DNA of 64,000 nt from Curvibacter sp. (GCA_020248905.1 JADCGR010000004.1:62001-126000), one strand, 5' to 3'; shown: positions 1 through 11,120, counted from the stretch's first letter. Made by a program: numbers and translations. The notes: generated by a model not told the origin, from the letters alone.

Positions 1-734
<734 letters not shown>

Positions 735-787
735 GCGCTCCGTTCGCGCTGAGCTGGTCGAAGCGCATTATCTGACGCAAGCCTGCC

Positions 788-806
788 GCCCACCGGGCTT
801 TTCTTC
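788..806 (+). terminator. possible weak terminator after rpoD
   Basis: A short GCCC/GGGC stem with a three-base loop (788-798) is followed by TTTTCTTCTTCT. It lies 54 bases after the rpoD stop. The stem is only four pairs, so this is a weak candidate. Confidence 0.3.
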
Positions 807-839
807 TTCTACGTTCCGTTTATGCGCTCGTTGCTAGCC

Positions 840-1060
840 GGGTCTCGCCCCAGCGGGCGACTAACTTTCTCTTGCTTCGCCAAGAGAAAGTAAGCAAAGA
901 GAAGGCGAGCCGGGTGCGACGTCCCTGTGCTGCGCACAGGGCACGCTGCGTTGCTCGGCCAGGGCGGGAAGCGCAGAAACTCGCCCTGCGGGCTCAAACA
1001 TCTGCGCTTCTTCCTCCGCCCTGCCCTGCGCTACTCGCCTCCGCACACGGCGGTGGGAAC
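840..1060. repeat. structured intergenic element between rpoD and dnaE
   Basis: The roughly 390 bases between rpoD and dnaE hold no supported gene but carry three successive perfect or near-perfect inverted repeats. The first pairs 864-874 with 881-891 (ACTTTCTCTTG arms, six-base loop). The second pairs 924-930 with 934-940 (CCTGTGC/GCACAGG). The third is a 17-pair stem joining 961-977 to 1001-1022 with a five-base bulge, and a smaller GCCC/GGGC hairpin sits inside it. From memory, similar stretches recur between genes in Comamonadaceae, so I call it a dispersed palindromic element. Copy number cannot be tested within this window. It does not look coding, although one frame stays open through it into dnaE. 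Confidence 0.6.
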
Positions 1061-1124
1061 CGAATTCCAAAGTCAACAAGGCCGAGCCTTGGTGCGTCCT
1101 TGTCCCCCGACTAAAATTTGTCTC

Positions 1125-4100
1125 ATGTTCTCCCACCTGCGCCTGCACACCGAGTTCTCCGTCGTCGACAGCACCATCCGCATCGACGGAATCGTCAAGG
1201 CGGCAGCGAAGGACGGCCAGCCAGCGCTGGCCATCACTGACCTGAACAATCTATTCGGCGCCGTCAAGTTCTACAAGGAAGCACGCGACAAGGGCGTCAA
1301 GCCGGTGATCGGCGCCGAGATTTTGCTCGAAGGCATGGGGCAGGACCCGCTGGCCACCAGCCGGCTGCTGCTGTTGGTGCAGAACAAGCAGGGCTATCTG
1401 AATCTCTGCGAAATCCTGGCGCGCGCGTGGACGACCAATGTACACAAGGCACAGGCGGTCGTGAAGCTCATATGGCTGAAGGACATGCACGAGGGGCTGA
1501 TTGCGCTGTCGGGCGCGCAGGCTGGCGCCGTGGGCCAAGCCTTGGTGCAGGGCGATATGCGGCGCGCGCACGACGTGGCGTTGCAAATGGCGGCCATCTT
1601 CCCGCACCGCTTTTTCCTGGAACTGCAGCGCGCCGGCCGCTCGGACGACGAGGCGCATGTCGCGGCCGCGGTGCAGTTGGCCGCGCGCCTGAAGCTGCCG
1701 GTGGTGGCCACGCATCCAGTGCAATTTGCACAAGCGGACGACTATGAGGCGCACGAGGCGCGGGTCTGCATTGCCGAAGGCGAGATCTTGGGTAACCCGC
1801 GCCGGGTTCGCAAGTTCACGCGCGATCAGTACTTCAAGAGCGCGGCGCAGATGAGGACCTTGTTTGCCGACGTGCCCAGTGCGATTGCCAACACGCTGGA
1901 AATCGCCAAGCGATGCAACCTGACGTTGGTGCTGGGCAAGCCGCAGTTGCCCAACTTCCCGATTCCGGGCGGGCTGTCGATCGACGAGTACTTCCGCAAG
2001 GTCTCGCTCGAGGGCTTGGAGGAGCGGTTGGCGCATCTGTACCCCGACCCCGACAAACGCGATGCCCACCGCCCGCGCTATCTGGAGCGCCTGGAGTTCG
2101 AGATCAACACGATCCTGAAGATGGGCTTCCCCGGCTACTTCCTGATCGTGGGAGACTTCATCCAGTGGGCTAAGAAGAACGACTGTCCTGTGGGGCCAGG
2201 CCGCGGCTCCGGCGCCGGTTCGCTGGTGGCTTATGCGCTCAAGATCACGGACCTGGACCCGCTTGAGTACAAGCTGCTGTTCGAGCGCTTCTTGAACCCC
2301 GAGCGCGTTTCGATGCCTGACTTCGACATCGACTTCTGCCAGGCCAACCGCGACCGCGTAATTGACTACGTCAAGGAAAAGTACGGCAAGGAGGCCGTGA
2401 GCCAGATCGCCACCTTTGGCACCATGGCTGCGCGCGCGGCCATCCGCGACGTCGGCCGCGTGCTCGACATGAGCTACACCTTCTGCGACGGCATCTCCAA
2501 GCTCATCCCCAACAAGCCGGGGCAGCACATCACCATCGCCGGTGCGCTGGCCGAGGTGCCGGAGCTGGCCGAGCGCCTGGAGAGGGAAGACGAGGTCAAG
2601 ACCCTGCTGGCGCTGGCACAAAAGCTCGAGGGCATGACGCGAAACGTCGGAATGCACGCGGGCGGCGTGCTGATCGCACCGGGCAAACTCACCGACTTCT
2701 GCCCGCTCTACCAGCAACCGGGCAGCGACGCAGCGGTGAGCCAGTACGACAAGGACGATGTGGAGGCCATGGGCCTCGTCAAGTTCGACTTTCTGGGCCT
2801 GGCGACGCTGACCATCCTGGAGATTGCGCGTGACTTCATCATGGCGCGTCATCCGGGCGAGGAGAATTTTGCCTTCGAGAACATCCCGCTCAACGACCGC
2901 GCCACCTACCAGCTATTCCAGGAGGGAAAGACGGAGGCGGTGTTCCAGTTTGAAAGCCGCGGCATGCAGGGCATGTTGCGTGACGCCAAGCCCACGCGGC
3001 TGGAAGACCTGATTGCGCTGAACGCCCTGTACCGCCCGGGCCCCATGGACCTGATCCCCAGCTTCGTGGCGCGCAAGCACGGCCGCGAGGAGGTGGAGTA
3101 CCCGCACCCGGCCGTGGCCGAGATGCTCTCAGAGACCTACGGCATCATGGTCTACCAGGAGCAGGTGATGCAGACCGCGCAAATCCTGGGAGGCTATTCG
3201 CTGGGGGGCGCCGACCTCTTGCGCCGCGCCATGGGCAAGAAAAAGGCCGAAGAGATGGCCGAACACCGTGAGCGCTTCCGCGCCGGCGCGCTCAAGACGC
3301 ACAACATTGCCCAGGACAAGGCCGATGAGATCTTCGACCTGATGGAGAAGTTCGCTGGCTACGGCTTCAACAAGTCGCACGCCGCCGCCTACTCGCTGCT
3401 GGCGTACCACACGGCATGGCTCAAGGTGCATTACACGGCCGAGTTCTTCTGCGCCAACATGACCGTGGAAATGGACGACACCGACAAGCTCAAGGTGCTG
3501 TTCGAAGACGCGCTCAAGATGGGCATGACGTTCGAACCGCCGGACGTGAACCGCGGCAACTACCGCTTCGAGCCCATTTCCGACCAGGTCATCCGCTACG
3601 GCCTGGGCGCGGTCAAGGGCACGGGACAGCAGGCCATCGAGGCCATCGTCAAGGCCCGCGAAGAGGGCAGTGCGTTCACAAGTCTGTACGACTTTTGCTT
3701 GCGTGTCGACCGCACGCGCCTGAACAAGCGCACCATCGAGGCCCTGATCAAGGCCGGCGCCTTCGACTCCCTGCATCTGAACCGCGCCGAGCTGCTGGCC
3801 TCGATCGACCGCGCCTTCGACTTCGCCAACGCTGCAGCCGCGAACGCCAACCAGGGCGGGCTGTTCGACCTCATGGGCGAGGATGCTCACGGCTCAAGCA
3901 CACAGGAGCCCGATCTTGTCGAGGCCCTGCCCTGGGGCGTGAAGGAGCGCCTGGGCCACGAAAAGACCGCTATCGGCTTCTACCTCTCAGGCCATCTCTT
4001 CGACGAGGTGGCCCTGGAGGTCCGCCGCTTTGCGAAACGGGAGCTGGCTGACCTGATCGATACCCGCGAGCCCCAGTTGCTAGCCGGCATCATCGGTGAT

Positions 4101-4601
4101 TTCCGCGTCATCAACGGTCAGCGTGGCCGCCTGGGCCTGTTCAAGCTTGACGACAAAAGCGCCGTGCTGGACGCCCGCGTGGACGAGGCGCTGATGAACG
4201 CCAACAAGTTGCTCTTTAGGGACGACGAGCTAGTGATCGTGATGGCCAAAGTCATGCCCGACCGTTTTTCGGGGGGCCTGCAACTCAATGTCAACCAGGT
4301 CTGGAGCCTGGAGGCGGCGCGCTGCCGTTTTGGCAAGTACCTGCGCGTGGCTGTCAACGCACGCGCACCCGACGTGCAGCGGCTGGTGGCCGAGCACCCG
4401 CCCAAGCGGGAAATGACCGAACAGGGTGAACTGCTGCGTGGCCTCGGAGTGCGTCTGAGTCTGCTCCGCAATGGCCCAGGCATCGCCGCTACGGCCGAGC
4501 TCCAGCTGAGCGACGATGCCTGCTTCTACCCCAGCGACGCAGCGCTGGCGGGCTGGATGGCCCAGGCCGACCAGGGCAAGGCCGTCATCGTCTACGAGTG
4601 A
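1125..4601 (+). CDS. dnaE: DNA polymerase III subunit alpha
   Basis: Replicative DNA polymerase catalytic subunit (C family), 1158 residues, close to the family norm of about 1160. It begins with a PHP domain ([16 protein letters not shown]) and continues with the palm. The polymerase aspartates fall in MPDFDIDF (D401, D403) and KFDFLGL (D555), numbering that matches E. coli Dna[12 protein letters not shown] motif lies at about residue 353, and helix-hairpin-helix, OB-fold and tau-binding parts follow. I chose ATG 1125 because the conserved PHP sequence starts there; the frame stays open upstream to 927, but that stretch is the structured repeat. No clear ribosome-binding site precedes the ATG. 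A TAAAAT at 1112-1117 could be a -10 giving a nearly leaderless mRNA. Confidence 0.97.
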   Translation: MFSHLRLHTEFSVVDSTIRIDGIVKAAAKDGQPALAITDLNNLFGAVKFYKEARDKGVKPVIGAEILLEGMGQDPLATSRLLLLVQNKQGYLNLCEILARAWTTNVHKAQAVVKLIWLKDMHEGLIALSGAQAGAVGQALVQGDMRRAHDVALQMAAIFPHRFFLELQRAGRSDDEAHVAAAVQLAARLKLPVVATHPVQFAQADDYEAHEARVCIAEGEILGNPRRVRKFTRDQYFKSAAQMRTLFADVPSAIANTLEIAKRCNLTLVLGKPQLPNFPIPGGLSIDEYFRKVSLEGLEERLAHLYPDPDKRDAHRPRYLERLEFEINTILKMGFPGYFLIVGDFIQWAKKNDCPVGPGRGSGAGSLVAYALKITDLDPLEYKLLFERFLNPERVSMPDFDIDFCQANRDRVIDYVKEKYGKEAVSQIATFGTMAARAAIRDVGRVLDMSYTFCDGISKLIPNKPGQHITIAGALAEVPELAERLEREDEVKTLLALAQKLEGMTRNVGMHAGGVLIAPGKLTDFCPLYQQPGSDAAVSQYDKDDVEAMGLVKFDFLGLATLTILEIARDFIMARHPGEENFAFENIPLNDRATYQLFQEGKTEAVFQFESRGMQGMLRDAKPTRLEDLIALNALYRPGPMDLIPSFVARKHGREEVEYPHPAVAEMLSETYGIMVYQEQVMQTAQILGGYSLGGADLLRRAMGKKKAEEMAEHRERFRAGALKTHNIAQDKADEIFDLMEKFAGYGFNKSHAAAYSLLAYHTAWLKVHYTAEFFCANMTVEMDDTDKLKVLFEDALKMGMTFEPPDVNRGNYRFEPISDQVIRYGLGAVKGTGQQAIEAIVKAREEGSAFTSLYDFCLRVDRTRLNKRTIEALIKAGAFDSLHLNRAELLASIDRAFDFANAAAANANQGGLFDLMGEDAHGSSTQEPDLVEALPWGVKERLGHEKTAIGFYLSGHLFDEVALEVRRFAKRELADLIDTREPQLLAGIIGDFRVINGQRGRLGLFKLDDKSAVLDARVDEALMNANKLLFRDDELVIVMAKVMPDRFSGGLQLNVNQVWSLEAARCRFGKYLRVAVNARAPDVQRLVAEHPPKREMTEQGELLRGLGVRLSLLRNGPGIAATAELQLSDDACFYPSDAALAGWMAQADQGKAVIVYE

Positions 4602-4608
4602 ACACGCT

Positions 4609-5442
4609 GTGGATTCCGTTCTCAACATCTCGGCCTACAAGTTCGTCCCGCTGCCCGACGCCCGGGCGCTGCGCGACCACCTGCAGGCGCAAGCCGCGAC
4701 CCTCGGGCTCAAGGGTTCGATCCTGCTCGCCGAGGAGGGCATCAACCTTTTCGTGGCCGGCACACCGACGGCCGTCCGTGAGTTCGTGGACGCGTTGCGC
4801 ACGGATGCACGCCTGGCCGATCTGACGCCCAAGGAAAGCTGGTCGCAGCGGCAACCGTTTCGCAAGATGCTCGTCAAGGTCAAGCGCGAGATCATCCGCA
4901 TGAACCATCCAACGATCCGGCCCGACTTCAGCCGTGAAGGCGGGCGGGCACCCTCAGTCGATGCGCGCACGCTCAAGCGCTGGCTGGACCAGGGGCATGA
5001 CGATACGGGCCGCCCGGTGGTGACGCTGGACACGCGCAACGCCTTCGAGGTGGACTACGGCAGCTTCGTGGGCGCCATCGACTGGCGCATCACACGCTTC
5101 TCCGAGTTCCCCCAGGCGCTGCTCGGTCACAGAGCGGAGCTTGAGGACAAGACGGTAGTGAGCTTCTGCACCGGCGGCATCCGCTGCGAAAAGGCCGCCA
5201 TCTTCATGCGTCAGGCGGGCCTGTCGCACGTCTTGCAGCTTGAGGGCGGCATCCTGAAGTACTTCGAGGAGAACGGCGGTGCGCACTTCCGTGGCGACTG
5301 CTTCGTCTTCGACGGCCGCGAGGCCCTGGCTCCCGACCTCCAGGCTCGTAGCAATGGCAACAGCGCGCGTGCCGCTGAAGACCGAGACCTGCACCACAAA
5401 CTACAGCGGCCCGCGCGGGCCCGCTGCGCCAACAGCGAATAG
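4609..5442 (+). CDS. trhO: tRNA uridine(34) hydroxylase (rhodanese-like, TrhO/UPF0176)
   Basis: Rhodanese-fold protein of the TrhO family, which installs 5-hydroxyuridine at tRNA wobble position 34 in an oxygen-dependent reaction. It is 277 residues long. An N-terminal acylphosphatase-like part ([12 protein letters not shown]) is followed by a rhodanese domain whose active-site loop reads [10 protein letters not shown], with C187 as the likely catalytic cysteine. The start is taken as GTG 4609, eight bases after the dnaE stop, because the conserved sequence begins immediately after it and no in-frame ATG fits. The short spacing suggests cotranscription with dnaE. The last ~25 residues are basic and look less conserved. 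Confidence 0.9.
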   Translation: MDSVLNISAYKFVPLPDARALRDHLQAQAATLGLKGSILLAEEGINLFVAGTPTAVREFVDALRTDARLADLTPKESWSQRQPFRKMLVKVKREIIRMNHPTIRPDFSREGGRAPSVDARTLKRWLDQGHDDTGRPVVTLDTRNAFEVDYGSFVGAIDWRITRFSEFPQALLGHRAELEDKTVVSFCTGGIRCEKAAIFMRQAGLSHVLQLEGGILKYFEENGGAHFRGDCFVFDGREALAPDLQARSNGNSARAAEDRDLHHKLQRPARARCANSE

Positions 5443-5625
5443 GCGCAACTGCTGACCATCCGCTGGCAGCCAAACGTCGCGGCCCGGACCTTGGCGGCCG
5501 CCCCGGCCAGTCGGTGTCGACGCGCGGGGCAGCCCCCGGAAGATCGACGTTCTGTTAACCTCGGGTCCTTGCCAGTTCTGCCGATTCAAACGACAGAGAC
5601 CTCAACCGCCTCCCCGGGAGCTCTC

Positions 5626-5769
5626 ATGACCGGTTCCATCACCGGCATCGACCAGATGACGCAACAGAACTCGGCTCTGGTTGGGGAATCGGTCGCTGCG
5701 GCCGCCAGCCTGCGCGATCAGGCCGCGCGCCTCAGCAAGATGGTCAGCGTCTTCCAACTCAGTGCCTGA
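5626..5769 (+). pseudogene. C-terminal remnant of a methyl-accepting chemotaxis protein
   Basis: The frame ending at 5769 encodes IDQMTQQNSALVGESVAAAA followed by SLRDQAARLSKMVSVFQLSA. This is the characteristic last part of a chemoreceptor signalling domain, where the C-terminal methylation helix meets the tail. Similarity begins at about 5638. Nothing upstream encodes the ligand-binding region, membrane segments or the rest of the helical bundle, so this is a gene stump. The frame is open upstream to 5491, but that sequence resembles no receptor. It is not the missing end of the other broken receptor (35662-36945), which keeps its own different tail. Confidence 0.8.
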
Positions 5770-5856
5770 CGCCGGGACGCGTCCGCGATGCACGACCCAT
5801 CAAGAATAGGTGACCCGAGGGGCGCCTTCTTGCGTGTGCGGATCGCCAGCAGTGGC

Positions 5857-6411
5857 TCAGCCGCGCAGCTTGCCGGCCACCGCAGCGACGCGCTGGCCAA
5901 ACTGGCGCGCCGTCTCCAGGTCGCCGGGCAGCATTTCATTGACGCCAGCGTCCGACGGCGTCGTAGCCATCGCACCCGCGAAGGAGCCGACGTAGTTGAC
6001 GTCGTTGCGCTGCGCCGCCTTGGCGTTGCTGGGCATCATGCCGGTACCGACCCACACGCCACTGTGTTGCATTGCCAGGGTGAACAGGTAGTGCAGTGTG
6101 GATAGCTTGTCGCCGTTCATGGTGGCGCTGTTGGTGAAGCCAGCCATCAGCTTGTCCTTCCAGGCTTGGGAAAACCAGGCCTTGCTGGAGGCGTCGGCAA
6201 ACTTCTTGAACTGCCAGCTCACCGAGCCCATATAGGTTGGGCTGCCCATGATGATGGCGTCGGCGGCGTCCAGCGTCTCCCAGCCGCCGGCGGGCAGGTT
6301 GCCCTCGGCGTCGATCGCGAGCAGCTCTGCGCCCGCGCCGTTCGCAACTGCCTGCGCCATGCGCTGGGTGTGGCCGTAGCCGGAATGAAAAACAACAACG
6401 ATCTTTGCCAT
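5857..6411 (-). CDS. flavodoxin family protein (NAD(P)H:FMN reductase-like)
   Basis: 184-residue flavodoxin-fold protein, probably binding FMN and passing electrons from NAD(P)H to quinones or other acceptors. The phosphate-binding loop is visible at the N-terminus (VVFHSGYGHTQRMAQ, residues 6-20), and the second FMN-contacting loop at about residue 55 (MGSPTYMGSVSWQFKKF). The length fits WrbA-like and related short flavoproteins, but the sequence is not a clear WrbA, so I give no symbol. It lies alone, read toward the chemoreceptor stump. The ATG at 6411 directly precedes the conserved beta strand. Confidence 0.88.
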   Translation of the reverse strand: MAKIVVVFHSGYGHTQRMAQAVANGAGAELLAIDAEGNLPAGGWETLDAADAIIMGSPTYMGSVSWQFKKFADASSKAWFSQAWKDKLMAGFTNSATMNGDKLSTLHYLFTLAMQHSGVWVGTGMMPSNAKAAQRNDVNYVGSFAGAMATTPSDAGVNEMLPGDLETARQFGQRVAAVAGKLRG

Positions 6412-6473
6412 ACGGGACTCCTAGGGATAAAGACAGGGGAAAACCGCACCACCATGGGTGCCACGCGAAAACA

Positions 6474-7172
6474 TCACGCCGCCAAGTCGAACACGAGCAC
6501 CTCGGCTTCGCAAGCGTCGGAAAGGATCAAAGCCGACTCCTCTGCCATCAGGGCCGCGTCGCCGCCCGCCAGTTTCCGGCCGTTGAGCGAAACCTCACCG
6601 CGCACCACATGCACATAGGCCTTGCGCGCCGGCGACAAGGCCAGCTCGGCATGCTCGGCGCCGTTCAGCAGGCCGGTGTATAGCCGGGCGTCGGCATGCA
6701 CTGTGACCGAGCGCTCGGCGCCGTCGGGCGACGCAATCAGGCGTAGGGCACCGCGCTTTTGCGCTGCCGCAAAGCTCTTTTGCTCATAGCTCGGCGCAAT
6801 GCCTCGCACGTTCGGCGTGATCCAGATCTGCAGGAAGTGGGTCGTATCCATTGGCGCGTGATTGTACTCGCTGTGCATCACGCCACAGCCGGCGCTCATG
6901 CGCTGCACGTCGCCGGGCGCAATGGCGCAGCCATTGCCCATATTGTCCTTGTGCGCCAGTTCGCCGGAAAGCACATAGCTGATGATCTCCATGTCGCGAT
7001 GCCCGTGGGTTGCGAAGCCCGAACCCGGCGCGATACGGTCTTCGTTAATCACGCGCAGATTGCCCCAACCCATGTACTGAGGCTCGTAATAGCCTGCAAA
7101 GGAAAAACTGTGAAAGGACTTGAGCCAGCCATGGTCGGTGTAGCCCCGGTCTTGGGATTTGCGGATTTGCAT
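6474..7172 (-). CDS. pirin family protein
   Basis: Bicupin of the pirin family, 232 residues from ATG 7172. Such proteins bind a metal in the N-terminal cupin; some show quercetinase activity. The family opening (MQIRKSQDRGYTDHG) is followed by the metal-site region ATHGHRDMEIISYVLSGEL at about residue 60 and the HSEYNHAPMDTTHFLQIW block at about residue 100. The frame is open upstream to 7268, but that extension would cross the palindrome at 7268-7288 and lacks family similarity; ATG 7175 is an equal alternative. A LysR gene diverges from it. E. coli yhaJ and yhaK form a comparable LysR/pirin pair, which suggests that regulator controls this gene. Confidence 0.9.
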   Translation of the reverse strand: MQIRKSQDRGYTDHGWLKSFHSFSFAGYYEPQYMGWGNLRVINEDRIAPGSGFATHGHRDMEIISYVLSGELAHKDNMGNGCAIAPGDVQRMSAGCGVMHSEYNHAPMDTTHFLQIWITPNVRGIAPSYEQKSFAAAQKRGALRLIASPDGAERSVTVHADARLYTGLLNGAEHAELALSPARKAYVHVVRGEVSLNGRKLAGGDAALMAEESALILSDACEAEVLVFDLAA

Positions 7173-7267
7173 CATGCTGCACTCATCGGTTTGATCGCTG
7201 GACAAACCTTTAAAGAGCGAACTGTAGACCGATAGGCCCGCTATGTGATCTACAGACTTTGATGGCA

Positions 7268-7288
7268 TGATTCAAATCGTTTGAATCA
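7268..7288. promoter_or_regulatory. palindromic LysR-type operator candidate
   Basis: A perfect inverted repeat with nine-base arms, TGATTCAAA (7268-7276) and TTTGAATCA (7280-7288), around TCG. It contains the T-N11-A pattern (T7272, A7284) typical of LysR recognition boxes. It lies 14 bases before the LysR start and about 96 bases upstream of pirin, where a divergent regulator would autoregulate and control its neighbour. The function is inferred; the symmetry is directly visible. Confidence 0.65.
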
Positions 7289-7301
7289 AACCATCAGCTT
7301 C

Positions 7302-8246
7302 ATGCAAACTGCCCGCGATGTCCTGACGCCCGACGCACTGGCCATGCTGCAAGCCATCGACGAAGCGGGCAGCTTCGCCGGCGCCGCTCGGACCCTGGGC
7401 GTGGTGCCCAGTGCCCTGACCTACCGGGTGCGCCAAATCGAGGACGCGCTTGATGTGCTGCTTTACGACCGCAGTGCGCGCCAGGTAAGGCTCACGGCAG
7501 CGGGTGCCGAGCTTCTGCGCGAAGGACAGCGTCTGCTGCACGAGATCGACACCGTTGCCAACCGCGTGCGTCGCGTGGCCACGGGCTGGGAATCGCAGCT
7601 CACCGTGGCCCTGGATGGCATCATCCACAGAACCACGGCCATGGAGTTGTGCAAGAGTTTTTTTACCCTGGGCGCCCCTACGCGCCTGAAGCTGCGCGAG
7701 GAAACGCTGGCCGGCACCCTAGAGGCGCTCACCAGCGGCCAGGCGGACCTGGCCATTGGCGTGGTGCTGGAGCCCAACAACATGGCAGGTTTGCACGCCA
7801 AACCGCTGGGCACGGTCGGCTTCGTCTATGCGGTGGCACCGCACCATCCGCTGGCCTCTGCGCCCGAGCCCCTCAGCGACGAGCAGCTGAAGGCCCACCG
7901 AGCCGTGGCCGTGGCCGATACGGCCCAGCGCAGTGGTGGCCTGACCATTGGCCTGCTGGCGGGCCAGGACGTGTTCACCGTGGCCACCATGCAGGCCAAG
8001 CTCGATGCCCAGCTACGTGGCCTGGGCGGTGGTTTCCTGCCGGAGTGCATGGCCAGGCCACACCTGGAGGCCGGTCATCTTGTCATCAAACAAACCGAGC
8101 GTCCGCCACGCGTGGCGCGCGTGAGCTACGCTTGGCGCAGCGGCACGCCACGCCAGCAGGGCCATGCACTGCAATGGTGGCTGCGGCAGCTTGAGAACCC
8201 GGCAACGCGCGCCGCCTTGCTTGCACCTGTACAGGGGCGCTTTTGA
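7302..8246 (+). CDS. LysR family transcriptional regulator
   Basis: 314-residue LysR-type regulator. An N-terminal winged helix-turn-helix (LTPDALAMLQAIDEAGSFAG, then ALTYRVRQIEDALDVLLYDR) is joined by a linker helix to a periplasmic-binding-protein-like effector domain from about residue 90. The effector is unknown. I prefer ATG 7302 over TTG 7281 because the palindromic operator candidate covers the TTG. It is divergent from the pirin gene and probably regulates it. The arrangement resembles E. coli YhaJ/YhaK, but orthology was not tested. Confidence 0.9.
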   Translation: MQTARDVLTPDALAMLQAIDEAGSFAGAARTLGVVPSALTYRVRQIEDALDVLLYDRSARQVRLTAAGAELLREGQRLLHEIDTVANRVRRVATGWESQLTVALDGIIHRTTAMELCKSFFTLGAPTRLKLREETLAGTLEALTSGQADLAIGVVLEPNNMAGLHAKPLGTVGFVYAVAPHHPLASAPEPLSDEQLKAHRAVAVADTAQRSGGLTIGLLAGQDVFTVATMQAKLDAQLRGLGGGFLPECMARPHLEAGHLVIKQTERPPRVARVSYAWRSGTPRQQGHALQWWLRQLENPATRAALLAPVQGRF

Positions 8247-8324
8247 GATCAGGAATACCGCGTCCTGTACAGTGCAAACACGATAAGACCTCATGGCACT
8301 CAAAAAAAGAACGGAGACTCCGCA

Positions 8325-9368
8325 ATGAAAGCGACCCAGCATTTCGCCGTGATCGGCGCCGGCATGGCCGGTGTGGCCTGTGCCCGCACCCTGATGCAGG
8401 CCGGGCACCAGGTCACGCTGGTCGAAAAGAGCCGGGGCGCGGGAGGTCGCATGGCTACGCGCGACACTGAGTTCGGCAGCTTTGACCACGGCGCGCAGTA
8501 CTTCACGGTGCGCGACCCGCGCTTCGGGCGCGCGCTGCAGACCGTGCCCGACGTGTACCGTCCCTGGAGCGCCAATGCCGTGCGCGTGCTGGACCCGCTG
8601 GGTCGCGTAGTCGCTGCCGCGCTGCCCGCACGCGAACCGCACTGGGTCGCCACCCCCGGCATGAACGCCCTGGCCAGGCGCTGGGCCGAGCCACTGCAGG
8701 CCTTTGGCAGACTGCTGACCGAGACCCGGGTCAGCAGGATTGCGCGTGACGCACTCAAGCCGGAGCGCTGGCAACTCCATACCGAGGGACGCGATGGCGA
8801 ACGGCATGTCTACTCCGGCTTCGATGCCGTTCTGCTGGCCATTCCGGCGGAGCAGGCCCACGAGCTTCTGCGCGCATCGGAACTCGTCGAGAACCTGGCA
8901 CAGCGTGTCGGCGAGGTGCAGACCGCACCCTGCTGGACGCTGATGGTTGCCTTCCCGCAGGCCATGCAGCCGGGCCTGAGCTCGCTGGGTCCGCAATGGA
9001 ATGCGGCGCGCAGCACGCACCATCGCATCGCCTGGGTAGCGCGCGAGTCCAGCAAGCCGCGGCGCGGCCCGATCGAGCGCTGGACCGTACAGGCCGGCAA
9101 GGAATGGTCACAGGAACACCTGGAGGACGATCCCGAGCGCGTGCAAGGCAAGCTGCTCAAGGCCTTCGCCGAGGTCACGGGTATCCGCGCCGAGCCCAGC
9201 CTGGCCAGCGTGCACCGCTGGCGCTATGCGCAGACCTTGCGTCCCCTGGGCCAGAGCCATCTCTGGCATGCTCATGCCCGCATCGGTGTCTGCGGCGACT
9301 GGTGCCTGGGACACCGCGTGGAAGACGCCTTCATCTCCGGGCTTGAGCTGGCCTTGGCCGTGGCCTAA
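8325..9368 (+). CDS. FAD-dependent renalase-like amine oxidase family protein
   Basis: 347-residue flavoprotein with an N-terminal Rossmann motif ([15 protein letters not shown], residues 9-23) and the following [14 protein letters not shown] segment typical of the monoamine oxidase/renalase group. [15 protein letters not shown] motif follows at about residue 50, and the second FAD contact near the C-terminus reads [19 protein letters not shown]. Bacterial relatives oxidise dihydronicotinamide isomers or act on unknown amines, so the substrate is uncertain. A GGAGA ribosome-binding site lies nine bases before the ATG. The next gene, gluQ, follows after 41 bases. Confidence 0.82.
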   Translation: MKATQHFAVIGAGMAGVACARTLMQAGHQVTLVEKSRGAGGRMATRDTEFGSFDHGAQYFTVRDPRFGRALQTVPDVYRPWSANAVRVLDPLGRVVAAALPAREPHWVATPGMNALARRWAEPLQAFGRLLTETRVSRIARDALKPERWQLHTEGRDGERHVYSGFDAVLLAIPAEQAHELLRASELVENLAQRVGEVQTAPCWTLMVAFPQAMQPGLSSLGPQWNAARSTHHRIAWVARESSKPRRGPIERWTVQAGKEWSQEHLEDDPERVQGKLLKAFAEVTGIRAEPSLASVHRWRYAQTLRPLGQSHLWHAHARIGVCGDWCLGHRVEDAFISGLELALAVA

Positions 9369-9409
9369 GGCGCGTAGAAGCTGTTCTCCTGAGTCCACCA
9401 GGGCACGCG

Positions 9410-10306
9410 ATGCCGAAGTACGTCGGCCGATTCGCCCCCTCACCCACCGGCCCGCTGCATGCCGGCTCGCTGGTGGCCGCGCTGGCGAGCTGGCTTGACG
9501 CCCGAGCCCATGGCGGACGCTGGCTATTGCGCATCGAGGACGTCGACACACCCCGGTGCGTGCCAGGCGCGCATCGTCTCATCCTGCAGCAGCTCGCCGA
9601 CTGTGGCCTGCAAGCCGATGAAGCGCCGATGCTGCAGTCGCAACGCGCCCCGCAGTATGAAAGCGCGCTGCAAGCCCTGGTGCGCGCTGGCCTCACCTAC
9701 CCCTGTTCCTGCAGCCGCAAGGACGTGGAATCCGCCCTGCAGCAGTTGGGGCGTGTGAAGCCACGTCATGGATTACTCGTCTATCCCGGGACCTGCCGGC
9801 CCGAGCGCGGGACACCGCGTACACACAAGGCCGGTGCCTGGCGGCTACGCGTGCCCGGAGGCGCCCTGCCTTGGGCCGACCGGCGCCTGGGACCGCAGGC
9901 CCAGGACGTTGCGCACAACGTGGGGGACTTCGTTCTCAAACGCGCCGACGGCGTCTACACCTACCAGCTCGCCGTGGTGGTGGACGATGGACAGCAGGGC
10001 ATCACCCACGTCGTGCGCGGCGAGGACCTGAGCGACAACACGGCGCGCCAAATCGTGTTGCAAACAGCGCTGGGCCTGCCCCGCCCGAGCTATCTGCACA
10101 CGCCGCTTGTCCTGGGCACAAATGGCGAGAAGCTCAGCAAGCAGAACGGTGCGCAGGCGCTGGACACGCGCGCGCCGCTGGTCGCACTCAACGCCGCCGC
10201 GCATGTCCTCGGGCTGCGGGTGCAGGCAGACACGGTGCCAGCCTGGCTGGCCAAGGCCGTGCGCCAGTGGGCCGATCACTGGGCATCCGGCGGCGACCTT
10301 CCCTAG
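9410..10306 (+). CDS. gluQ: glutamyl-Q tRNA(Asp) synthetase
   Basis: Truncated glutamyl-tRNA synthetase paralogue that attaches glutamate to queuosine at the wobble base of tRNA-Asp. It is 298 residues and lacks the anticodon-binding domain of GltX. The HIGH-type motif appears as [12 protein letters not shown] (residues 10-21), a zinc site as C99, C101, Y125 and C129, and the KMSKS-type loop as EKLSKQNG at about residue 242. It is followed after nine bases by trmB, so two tRNA-modifying enzymes sit together. The ATG precedes the conserved [11 protein letters not shown] start. Confidence 0.93.
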   Translation: MPKYVGRFAPSPTGPLHAGSLVAALASWLDARAHGGRWLLRIEDVDTPRCVPGAHRLILQQLADCGLQADEAPMLQSQRAPQYESALQALVRAGLTYPCSCSRKDVESALQQLGRVKPRHGLLVYPGTCRPERGTPRTHKAGAWRLRVPGGALPWADRRLGPQAQDVAHNVGDFVLKRADGVYTYQLAVVVDDGQQGITHVVRGEDLSDNTARQIVLQTALGLPRPSYLHTPLVLGTNGEKLSKQNGAQALDTRAPLVALNAAAHVLGLRVQADTVPAWLAKAVRQWADHWASGGDLP

Positions 10307-10315
10307 AATGACGGG

Positions 10316-11101
10316 GTGAGCAAGTCTTCCGCCCTCTTTCCGCAAGACCCCCAGGGCGACTCCGACGCCCCCGAAGCACCAGCCCGCCCCAGAGACCGGC
10401 GCCGCCTGCCCCCTACCGGCGTGCCGTTTCCCAAGACCATCAAGAGCTTTGTCAAGCGCGCCGGCCGTACAACCACGGGCCAGGCCAAGGCATTGCAGGA
10501 GCTCGGCCCACGCTTTGTTCTGCCCTATTCGGCGGTACCGCTGGACCGCATCGCCGTCTTCGGGCCCGAGGCCGCCGGCCGTCCGCTGATCCTGGAGATC
10601 GGATTCGGCATGGGCGATGCCACCGCCCACATTGCCGATCTGATGCCTGAGAAAAACTTCCTCGGCTGCGAGGTACACGAGCCCGGCGTGGGCGCCCTGC
10701 TCAAGCACATCGGCGAACGCGACCTCCGCAACATCCGTATCCTGCAGCACGATGCGGTCGAGGTTCTGGAGGACATGCTGCCCGAGGGCTGCCTCGACGG
10801 CGTGCACATCTTTTTTCCCGACCCCTGGCACAAGACCAAACATCACAAGCGGCGCCTGCTGCAGGCTCCCCTGGTGGCCAAGCTAGCCGCGCGGCTCAAG
10901 CCCAACGGTTACCTGCACTGCGCCACCGACTGGGAGCCCTACGCCCAGCAGATGCTTGAGGTGCTGGGCGCCGAGGGGCGACTGAGGAACACCGCGGCGG
11001 GCTACGCGCCCAAGCCTGCCTACCGGCCACTGACCAAGTTTGAGAGGCGCGGCCTGCGCCTGGGGCATGGCGTCTGGGATCTTGTGTTCACGCGCGTCTG
11101 A
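10316..11101 (+). CDS. trmB: tRNA (guanine-N7)-methyltransferase
   Basis: 261-residue SAM-dependent methyltransferase forming 7-methylguanosine at position 46 of tRNA. The SAM-binding motif [17 protein letters not shown] lies at about residue 90, and the family hallmark [18 protein letters not shown] at about residue 163. The start is GTG 10316; the proline-rich first ~40 residues are poorly conserved, so a later start is possible. A TAGAAT at 10303-10308 could act as a -10 for a short-leader mRNA. It is closely spaced after gluQ. Confidence 0.94.
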   Translation: MSKSSALFPQDPQGDSDAPEAPARPRDRRRLPPTGVPFPKTIKSFVKRAGRTTTGQAKALQELGPRFVLPYSAVPLDRIAVFGPEAAGRPLILEIGFGMGDATAHIADLMPEKNFLGCEVHEPGVGALLKHIGERDLRNIRILQHDAVEVLEDMLPEGCLDGVHIFFPDPWHKTKHHKRRLLQAPLVAKLAARLKPNGYLHCATDWEPYAQQMLEVLGAEGRLRNTAAGYAPKPAYRPLTKFERRGLRLGHGVWDLVFTRV

Positions 11102-11120
11102 CTGCCACGCGAGTCTGCCC

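Noticed and set aside
927-1124. A 66-codon N-terminal extension of DnaE
   Set aside because: It is open only because it crosses the structured repeat; DnaE similarity and catalytic-residue numbering start at ATG 1125.
1251-2852. 533-codon open frame antisense to dnaE
   Set aside because: Mirror of strong dnaE codon bias in GC-rich DNA; no family resemblance and dnaE is certain.
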